Program-made: the position numbers and the translations under genes
DNA from: PALSA-693 sp963834725
GTDB lineage: Bacteria > Actinomycetota > Acidimicrobiia > Acidimicrobiales > Palsa-688
NCBI GenBank assembly: GCA_963834725.1
Contig: CAWICN010000001.1
Coordinates: 3,658,001-3,722,000 of the forward strand
Length of the DNA: 64,000 bases
Reading direction: 5' to 3'
Shown here: positions 58,596 through 64,000 of the stretch, piece by piece
Layout: every line of letters begins with the position of its first letter
How positions within the stretch are numbered: the stretch's first letter is position 1
The notes under the pieces: generated by a model
Databases searched by the model: none
Told to the model about the DNA's origin: nothing
The model's input: only the letters and a program-made list of their open reading frames with translations

Positions 58596-60389
58596 GTGGC
58601 CGCTCCCGACGTCCCGGCGCCGATCGAGGCCGGCCGCACTCTGGGTGGACGTTACCGTCTGGTCCGGTCCATCGCTCGCGGCGGCATGGCCGAGGTGTGG
58701 GAAGGTCACGACGAGGTGCTCAGCCGGCCGGTGGCCGTCAAAGTCCTGAGAGCTCATCTCGCCGAGGATGGCGTGTTCCTCGAACGGTTCCGACGGGAGG
58801 CGGTCACAGCCGCCCGCCTGGCTCATCCCGCGGTGGTATCGACGTTCGACACCGGCGTTGATGGCGGCACCGCCTTCATCGTGATGGAACTCGTCCGGGG
58901 TTGCACGCTGCGTGAGCTTCTCAGCCAGCACGGGCCTCTTGAGCCCTGGCTTGCAGTTGCGATCACCCGGCAGATCGCGGACGCCCTCGCCTACGCTCAT
59001 CAGGCCGGGCTGGTCCATCGTGATATCAAGCCAGCCAATGTGCTGCTCACTGATGACGAGTGGGGTGGCCTCCGTGCCAAGGTCACCGATTTCGGCATCG
59101 CCAAAGCGGGTACGGGTTTGGGTGGTGATCTGACCCGGACAGGCATCGTGCTCGGAACGCCGAAGTATCTGAGTCCCGAGCAGATCCGAGGAAAAGAGCC
59201 GGATGCCCGCGCCGACCTGTACTCGCTCGGCGTCGTCTTGTTCGAAATGCTTACCGGCGCTCCTCCGTACGTCGGTCCGACGGATATGGCCACGGCGCTC
59301 GCACACCTCAACGATCGGGTGCCGAGGATCTCCTCCAGGACCCGATCCGTACCCCTTGCTCTGGAGCGCTTGACGGTGGACCTTCTCGCCAAGGACCCGG
59401 AGGCGCGAGTGCCGTCTGCTGCCGTGCTGCGCCAGCGATTGGATGCCTGCGCGGTGACCCCGTCGCCAGGAGACAACCGCAACGGCCGCTGGTCCGGATG
59501 GCGTCACCGCGACGCGACACCCACAGGTCAGGAGGTACCGAGCCTTCGTCTGCGCAGCGATGGATCAGGAGCTGCCGCCACCAGGTCGACGACACCGGTT
59601 CGGATGGCGACCATGGTCCCACTCGACGGAGCGCCCCGAACTATCGCGGGAACAGGCTTCGCCGCGCCTCGTCCGACCCTGACCCCGACCCCTGCACCGC
59701 TTCAGACCAACAATGTACGGGGGGACACCGTCGTCACCGGTCACGGAGGCCGCCGGCCCGAGCCGGCTACCCCCCGGCCGACCCGCCGCCGGCGCCGGGC
59801 GCCGGGGTTGATCGTTCTCGGCCTGGTCGTCGCCGGAGCGATCGTCGCCGGCGTTCTGTTTTCTGACCGGCAAGCCCATAATTCCCACGCCGCCAGCGGG
59901 ACCGGCTCGTCACCGCCGGTGTTCACCCCGTCGCACAATGTTCTCCAGGTCGAGCTCTTCATGCTGCGGGGCACACCGGACGACCCGCAGGACCTCCCGA
60001 ACACCTTCGATGGCAACCCGAGCACCTACTGGCACACCGACTACTACGCCAACGCCACGTTCGGGAATCTGTACCCGGGCCTCGGACTCGCGATCCAGCT
60101 CAAGAAGTCGGCCGTCCTGCATCAGCTGGTCGTGACTTCGTCCACCGTCGGCTGGGCGGCACAGACCTACACCTCAGCGACGCAGGTGGCCTCGGGTCCA
60201 GGCCGGCTCGCCGCCTGGGGAACTCCTACTGACAGCAAGGCTGACATCAAGGGATCGGCAACCTTTTCCCTCGCGGGACGCCGGGGAGAGTGGGTGCTCT
60301 TGTGGCTCACCAATCTCGGGCAAGCGAACCACACGCCCGGCGGTCAGAAGTACTACCAGGCCCGCATCGACGACTTTTCCGTCCGCTGA
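58596..60389 (+). CDS. Receptor-like Ser/Thr protein kinase with an extracellular beta-sandwich-like domain
   Basis: 597 residues from GTG 58596. The kinase domain (18-290) is complete: glycine loop RSIARGGMAEVW, Lys49 in VAVKVL, HRDIKPANVLL with Asp143, DFG at 165-167 and GTPKYLSPEQIRG. A 110-residue proline- and threonine-rich juxtamembrane segment follows, then one membrane helix (GLIVLGLVVAGAIVAGVLF, near 410). The outer part (450-597) has NTFDGNPSTYWHTDYYAN and YYQARIDDF, like discoidin/F5-8 type C folds. In M. tuberculosis a similar kinase-like plus outer domain is fused to MurJ (Rv3910) but is a pseudokinase; here it is separate and has its catalytic residues. Confidence 0.85.
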   Translation: MAAPDVPAPIEAGRTLGGRYRLVRSIARGGMAEVWEGHDEVLSRPVAVKVLRAHLAEDGVFLERFRREAVTAARLAHPAVVSTFDTGVDGGTAFIVMELVRGCTLRELLSQHGPLEPWLAVAITRQIADALAYAHQAGLVHRDIKPANVLLTDDEWGGLRAKVTDFGIAKAGTGLGGDLTRTGIVLGTPKYLSPEQIRGKEPDARADLYSLGVVLFEMLTGAPPYVGPTDMATALAHLNDRVPRISSRTRSVPLALERLTVDLLAKDPEARVPSAAVLRQRLDACAVTPSPGDNRNGRWSGWRHRDATPTGQEVPSLRLRSDGSGAAATRSTTPVRMATMVPLDGAPRTIAGTGFAAPRPTLTPTPAPLQTNNVRGDTVVTGHGGRRPEPATPRPTRRRRRAPGLIVLGLVVAGAIVAGVLFSDRQAHNSHAASGTGSSPPVFTPSHNVLQVELFMLRGTPDDPQDLPNTFDGNPSTYWHTDYYANATFGNLYPGLGLAIQLKKSAVLHQLVVTSSTVGWAAQTYTSATQVASGPGRLAAWGTPTDSKADIKGSATFSLAGRRGEWVLLWLTNLGQANHTPGGQKYYQARIDDFSVR

Positions 60390-60481
60390 GCGGGGAGGAG
60401 CTGCCACCCGGGACTCGGCCCGATAGCCCCACTACGCCTCGGAAAACCTGGGGGTGTGCCCGCCAAGAGTAGGCTGCCGAT

Positions 60482-60826
60482 ATGGCAGACCAATCCCCGG
60501 CCCCGGTAGCGAATAGGGACTGGACCATCGAGGTCACCGATCGGATCGAGTCGGTTGTCGAGATCGTACGCGACAAGACCGCTGTGCCGGCGACCAAGGT
60601 GGCAGAAATGATCGTGTTCGGGGTGGTAGCGGCGCTCCTTGCGTTGGTGGCGTTCGTCTCACTGGTGATGGTGATCATGCGGGTGTTCTACGTGTACCTC
60701 CCCATCCATCCTCTTTCCCGGCGCGTCTGGATCGCCGACGCCATCATGGCGGCAATATTTCTCCTCGGCGGGATGTTCTGTTGGCGGATGCGGCAACCGA
60801 GGAAGAGCAGAGGCAGAGTCAAGTGA
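60482..60826 (+). CDS. Small two-helix membrane protein
   Basis: 114 residues from ATG 60482. DWTIEVTDRIESVVEIVRDK is a soluble start. Membrane helices: MIVFGVVAALLALVAFVSLVMVIM (40-63) and IADAIMAAIFLLGGMFCW (83-101). The basic end RQPRKSRGRVK should be cytoplasmic. Family not recognised beyond a small actinobacterial membrane protein found next to trxB. The stop overlaps the trxB start as GTGA, so both are translated together. Confidence 0.7.
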   Translation: MADQSPAPVANRDWTIEVTDRIESVVEIVRDKTAVPATKVAEMIVFGVVAALLALVAFVSLVMVIMRVFYVYLPIHPLSRRVWIADAIMAAIFLLGGMFCWRMRQPRKSRGRVK

Positions 60827-61824
60827 GCGAGAACGCGACAGTTCGTGACGTCATCATCATCGGTTCCGGTCCGGCGGGACTGACCGCGGCCATCTACGCG
60901 GCACGGGCCAACCTGGCACCCCTCGTCATCGAGGGTGAACCATCGTCCACAAGTGACCAGCCGGGTGGGCAGCTGATGCTGACCACCGACATCGAAAACT
61001 ACCCCGGGTTTGTGGACGGTTTGGCTGGCCCGGAGCTCATGGCGAGCATGCGGAGCCAGGCGGCCCGGTTCGGAGCTGAGTACCTCACCTCGAAGGCCCA
61101 TCGGGTGGATTTGTCCGCCCGCCCCTTCCGCGTGTGGGCATCCGACCCTGCGACGGGCGAGGAAGCCGAGTACCAGGGCCGCTCGGTGATCGTGGCGACC
61201 GGTGCCCGATCGCTGATGCTCGGTCTACCGGCCGAGCAGCGTTTGCTCAGCCGAGGGGTATCGACGTGCGCCACCTGCGATGGATTCTTCTTCCGTGGCA
61301 AGCAGATTGCGGTAATCGGCGGGGGCGACTCAGCATTGGAAGAGGCCATCTTCCTGACCAAGTTTGGCGAGACGGTCACGGTCGTACATCGCCGCAAGGA
61401 GCTGCGAGCGTCAAAGATCATGCAGGACCGTGCCTTCAAGAACCCGAAGATCAGCTTCGTCTGGGACTCCGTCGTGCAGGACATCGATGGTGATCAGACC
61501 GTGAAGGGCCTCCACCTTCGCAACGTCGTGACCGGTGAGATCTCGTACTTGCCGGTGGAGGGCGTCTTCGTCGCGATCGGCCATGTGCCCAATACCGACA
61601 TCTTCGCCGGCCAGCTGGACATGGATGAGGCCGGGTACCTGCTGACCGAGGCGGGCTCCACCGCCACCAACATTCCGGGCGTCTTCGCTTCCGGCGACGC
61701 TCAGGACCACGTGTACCGACAGGCCGTGACCGCGGCCGGCACGGGCTGTATGGCCGCCATCGACGCCGAGCGGTGGCTCGAGGCGGAGAGCTCGCAGGTG
61801 GTGGACCAGGTTTCGGCCCTCTAG
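60823..61824 (+). CDS. trxB: Thioredoxin reductase
   Basis: 333 residues from GTG 60823; an earlier in-frame ATG would lie in the preceding gene. VRDVIIIGSGPAGLTAAIYAARA binds FAD, STCATCDGFFF holds the redox-active CATC, IAVIGGGDSALEEAIFLTKF binds NADPH and GVFASGDAQDHVYRQAVTAAGTGC the second FAD segment. Reduces thioredoxin with NADPH. The partner trxA lies 374 bp downstream, beyond a repeat array. The TAG stop is inside the first repeat unit. Confidence 0.96.
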   Translation: MSENATVRDVIIIGSGPAGLTAAIYAARANLAPLVIEGEPSSTSDQPGGQLMLTTDIENYPGFVDGLAGPELMASMRSQAARFGAEYLTSKAHRVDLSARPFRVWASDPATGEEAEYQGRSVIVATGARSLMLGLPAEQRLLSRGVSTCATCDGFFFRGKQIAVIGGGDSALEEAIFLTKFGETVTVVHRRKELRASKIMQDRAFKNPKISFVWDSVVQDIDGDQTVKGLHLRNVVTGEISYLPVEGVFVAIGHVPNTDIFAGQLDMDEAGYLLTEAGSTATNIPGVFASGDAQDHVYRQAVTAAGTGCMAAIDAERWLEAESSQVVDQVSAL

Positions 61825-62030
61825 GGGTTCCGGCCCTCTAGGGGTTCCGGGCCTCTAGGGGTTCCGGGCCTCTAGGGGTTCCGGGGCCTCCAGGGGCCTC
61901 GGGCCGGACCTCTAAGGGTTCCGGGGCCTCCAGGGGCCAGGGGGCCTCGGGCCGGACCTCTAAGGGTTCCGGGGCCTCCAGGGGCCCTGATCCTCCAGGG
62001 GGTCTCGGGCCTCCAAGGGGCCTCGCCGGC
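61817..62030. repeat. GC-rich tandem repeat array between trxB and trxA
   Basis: Four 17-bp units of the form SCCTCTAGGGGTTCCGG at 61817-61833, 61834-61850, 61851-61867 and 61868-61884, the first two starting with C and the next two with G. Longer related units follow: 61885-61924 (40 bp) and 61925-61972 (48 bp), both ending CTAAGGGTTCCGG, then degenerate CCTCCAGGGG copies to about 62030. The trxB stop codon TAG is part of the first unit. Confidence 0.9.
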
Positions 62031-62120
62031 CCCGCCCGGTCAGCTGCGGGGCGTCTTTCGCGTCGCAGAGGGACTGAGCATCCCATCCCGAGGAAGTGCG
62101 GCGGACCCTGCGAGGAGGAA

Positions 62121-62148
62121 TGGACGGGGGGATCTTTGCTGTTATAAC
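62121..62148 (+). promoter_or_regulatory. Possible trxA promoter
   Basis: TGGACG at 62121-62126 and TATAAC at 62143-62148, spacing 16. Lies 50 bases before the trxA start, downstream of the repeat array, so trxA can be transcribed apart from trxB. Confidence 0.45.
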
Positions 62149-62198
62149 CCTCGAAGCCGCCGGGTAGGGCCCGGCGGGCACAAGGAAGGCAAGGAACA

Positions 62199-62525
62199 GT
62201 GGCGCACCAAGAGCTCACTCTGACAGAGCAGACCTTTGATGAGGAGATCAAGTCTGCGACCGAGCCGGTCCTCGTTGACTTCTGGGCGGAATGGTGTGGT
62301 CCGTGCAAGATGGTCGCGCCGGTGCTCGAGGAGATCGGCCGCGAGCAGGGCGGCAAGCTCCGCATCGGCAAGATCAACATCGACGAAAATCTCGAGCTGG
62401 CGCGGCGCTTCGACGTCATGAGCATCCCGACGCTCATCCTGTTCAAGGATGGGGAGCCGCAGTTGCGGCTCATCGGTGCCAAGGGTAAGGGCCAGCTCCT
62501 GCAGGAGCTTCAGCCCTACCTCTAA
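62199..62525 (+). CDS. trxA: Thioredoxin
   Basis: 108 residues from GTG 62199, behind AAGGAAGGCAAGGA. Full thioredoxin fold: VLVDFWAEWCGPCKMVAPVLEEI with the active WCGPCK, INIDENLELARRFDVMSIPTLILFKDG with the cis-proline (IPT), and a final helix. Reduces disulfides and is itself reduced by TrxB. The order trxB-trxA next to parB matches mycobacteria (Rv3913-Rv3914). Confidence 0.97.
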   Translation: MAHQELTLTEQTFDEEIKSATEPVLVDFWAEWCGPCKMVAPVLEEIGREQGGKLRIGKINIDENLELARRFDVMSIPTLILFKDGEPQLRLIGAKGKGQLLQELQPYL

Positions 62526-62540
62526 CCCTCGTCACGACGT

Positions 62541-62602
62541 CGATCCACACCTTTAGCCACAGTCTGTGGATGAGGTGTAGGAAGCCCAAGCCGCGTGGAT
62601 AA
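62541..62602. other. Three DnaA-box-like sequences and a dyad between trxA and parB
   Basis: CGATCCACA (62541-62549), TGTGGATGA (62565-62573, complement TCATCCACA) and CGTGGATAA (62594-62602, complement TTATCCACG); the last two differ from TTATCCACA by one base. CCACAG-T-CTGTGG at 62557-62569 is a perfect short dyad. It may be a DnaA-binding locus or just the converging-gene terminator zone. Confidence 0.45.
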
Positions 62603-62607
62603 CTGTC

Positions 62608-63492
62608 TCAGGGGTCCTTGGTGGTGGGCTCGGTCATGGCGCGGTAGATCCGCTCCAGGTCCTCCAGCGTCGCGAACTCGATGACCACTCGCCCCCTCCT
62701 GTTGCCGACGTTGACCTTTACCCGGGTGTCCAGATGGCTGGAGAGGAGTTCCTCCAGCTCGAGGATCCCGGGGGGCCGGAGCCTCGTCGAACGGCGGCCG
62801 GCGGTGGGTGCGACGGTCGGATCGCCGAGTTGGTTGCGGTCCCGGACCGCGTCCTCGACGGCCCGAACCGAGAGTTGTTCGGCGACCGCTCTGCGGGCGA
62901 GCGACTCCTGGAAGGCCCGGTCGGGTGTACCGAGAAGTGCCCGAGCGTGCCCCGCGCTGAGCTGGCCGTCGCTCACGAGCCTCTGGACCGACGGCGGCAG
63001 CTGAAACAGGCGGAGCATGTTGGTGATCGCCACCCTGCTCCTTCCCACCCGGCTCGAGAGCTGCTCGTGTGTCAGCCCGAAATCCTCGATGAGCTGTTGA
63101 TAGGCGCCAGCCTCTTCGAGTGGGTTGAGGTCGAGACGGTGAAGGTTCTCGACCAATGCCTGTTCCACGCTGTGCACGTCGGACGATTCCCGGACGAGCG
63201 CCGGGATGGTGGGCAATCCGGCGCGCTTGGCGGCCCGCCACCGCCGCTCTCCGGCGATCAGCTCGTAGGCTCCCTCGGCGATGGGACGGACAAGGACGGG
63301 CTGCAGAATTCCGACTTCCCGGACCGAAGCGGTGAGGGCCGCCATCGCCTCCTCGTCGAAGGAGGTGCGGGGCTGGTGAGGATTGGCACGGATGGCGACC
63401 ACCGGGATATCGAGCAGCGGGGAAGAACGGTCCCCCACTACCTCGTTCGGGATGAGCGAGCCGAGGCCTCTACCTAACCCGCTGCGTCTCAT
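62608..63492 (-). CDS. parB: Chromosome-partitioning protein ParB
   Basis: 294 residues from ATG 63492, with AAGGAGGTGAG in front; a GTG at 63498 is less well placed. MRRSGLGRGLGSLIP is the ParA-stimulating N-terminus. The CTPase/ParB-N domain has IRANPHQPRTSFDEEAMAAL, LIAGERRWRAAKRAG and ENLHRLDLNPLEEAGAYQQL. The helix-turn-helix LTHEQLSSRVGRSRVAITNMLRL recognises parS, and the C-terminal part dimerises. No parS site could be found by eye in the window. Its start lies inside the parA end (23-base overlap). Convergent with trxA. Confidence 0.95.
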   Translation of the reverse strand: MRRSGLGRGLGSLIPNEVVGDRSSPLLDIPVVAIRANPHQPRTSFDEEAMAALTASVREVGILQPVLVRPIAEGAYELIAGERRWRAAKRAGLPTIPALVRESSDVHSVEQALVENLHRLDLNPLEEAGAYQQLIEDFGLTHEQLSSRVGRSRVAITNMLRLFQLPPSVQRLVSDGQLSAGHARALLGTPDRAFQESLARRAVAEQLSVRAVEDAVRDRNQLGDPTVAPTAGRRSTRLRPPGILELEELLSSHLDTRVKVNVGNRRGRVVIEFATLEDLERIYRAMTEPTTKDP

Positions 63493-64000
63493 CGCCACTC
63501 ACCTCCTTCGCCAACTCGCGGTAGGCGATCGCTCCACGGGACGAGGGATCGAACAGGATGATCGGCTGCCCGAACGACGGAGCTTCGGACAGGCGGACCG
63601 TGCGGGGAACCACGTTGCGGCACACGCGGTCGCCGAAATGCTCTCGCACCTCGTCCACAACCTGCTCGGCGAGACGGGTGCGCGCATCGAACATGGTCAG
63701 AACGATGATGCTGACCTCGAGTTCGTTGTTGAGGTTGGTTTGTACCAGCGAAACGTTCCGGAGCAGCTGTCCGAGGCCCTCGAGCGCGTAGTACTCGCAT
63801 TGAATCGGGACCACTACCTCGGTGGCCGCGGCGAGCCCGTTGACCGTGAGCAGCCCCAGTGAGGGGGGGCAGTCGATGAGGACGAAATCGAATTCGGGCG
63901 CTACGGTCTCGAGAGCCCGACGCAGGCGAAGCTCCCGGCTGAAGAGGGGAACCAACTCGATCTCCGCGCCGGCCAGATCGATGGTCGCCGGGACAACGAA
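63470..64000 (-). CDS. parA: Chromosome-partitioning ATPase ParA (C-terminal part, cut by the window edge)
   Basis: About 176 residues visible; the frame continues past 64000, where the N-terminal Walker A and cofactor motifs lie. FDFVLIDCPPSLGLLTVNGLAAA is the Walker B region, VVVPIQCEYYALEGLGQLL a conserved Soj/ParA block, and PRTVRLSEAPSFGQPIILFDPSSRGAIAYRELAKEV the usual C-terminus. Works with ParB-parS to separate new origins. A KGVxGK-type start cannot be checked here. Confidence 0.95.
   Translation of the reverse strand, partial: FVVPATIDLAGAEIELVPLFSRELRLRRALETVAPEFDFVLIDCPPSLGLLTVNGLAAATEVVVPIQCEYYALEGLGQLLRNVSLVQTNLNNELEVSIIVLTMFDARTRLAEQVVDEVREHFGDRVCRNVVPRTVRLSEAPSFGQPIILFDPSSRGAIAYRELAKEVSGDETQRVR

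Noticed and set aside
61817..62030. CRISPR array
   Set aside because: Units are directly adjacent without unique spacers of constant length, and no cas gene is present.
61838..62482. Minus-strand frame rich in PLEAPEPLE repeats
   Set aside because: Translation of the DNA repeat array and the reverse of trxA, without a ribosome site.
62522..63492. parS site near parB
   Set aside because: No GTTTCACGTGAAAC-like 14-16-mer was seen here or near dnaA.

Overview
The window is a GC-rich actinobacterial chromosome segment carrying the replication-origin neighbourhood. DUF5318, DUF3566, DUF6049, a WhiB regulator, F420/deazaflavin-type oxidoreductases (PPOX and DUF385 families), a TIGR03086 protein and a PadR-ino1 pair all point to Actinobacteriota. 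The gene order (rpsF-ssb-rpsR-rplI-dnaB directly upstream of dnaA, and parAB about 22 kb away beside trxA/trxB) differs from Mycobacterium and Streptomyces. An Acidimicrobiia-like lineage is my inference; I cannot prove it from the sequence alone.

The window has two contrasting halves. Positions 1 to about 30,120 are accessory DNA. It holds small enzymes and regulators on both strands: cupins, SnoaL-like, VOC, SDR, DUF385, PPOX, ArsR/SRPBCC, a TetR-controlled MFS exporter operon, a toxin-antitoxin-like pair and an intact tyrosine recombinase. Long stretches have no gene. Many genes are broken: an AlkA-type glycosylase, three cupins, a LuxR-type ATPase regulator, an ArsR repressor, a RibD-like reductase, an SDR, an integrase fragment and a complete-length but frameshifted integrase. 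Almost every frameshift is the loss of one base in a short homopolymer, and two further breaks are in-frame TGA codons. The right end of this half is a mobile-element module next to tRNA-Ile: excisionase, frameshifted integrase, WhiB and a RuvC-like nuclease.

Positions 30,121 to 64,000 are core genome with every gene intact. From right to left on the minus strand run rpsF, ssb, rpsR, rplI, dnaB, a methyltransferase, dnaA, dnaN, recF, a DciA-like gene, gyrB, gyrA, DUF3566 and tRNA-Ile(GAU), many joined by 4-base stop/start overlaps. To the right are panB, DUF5318, PadR-ino1, a methyltransferase, a GGDEF-EAL membrane protein, pcnA, GNAT-DUF6049, degV, a receptor-like Ser/Thr kinase, a small membrane protein with trxB, trxA, and convergent parB-parA (parA cut by the window edge). 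The pcnA-to-parA order matches the mycobacterial Rv3907c-Rv3918c region, but murJ and sigM are absent and a stand-alone kinase occupies that interval.

I did not find a clear new defence or biosynthetic system. The most unusual items are the concentration of single-base-deletion pseudogenes in one half, the WhiB/RuvC-like cargo beside the tRNA-Ile integrase, a perfect 18-bp AT-rich palindrome, an 8-codon ORF behind an almost perfect Shine-Dalgarno, the acidic tail on ribosomal protein bS18, the repeat tail on PadR, the repeat array that begins in the trxB stop codon, and the intact kinase with a secreted-side domain where MurJ would be expected.
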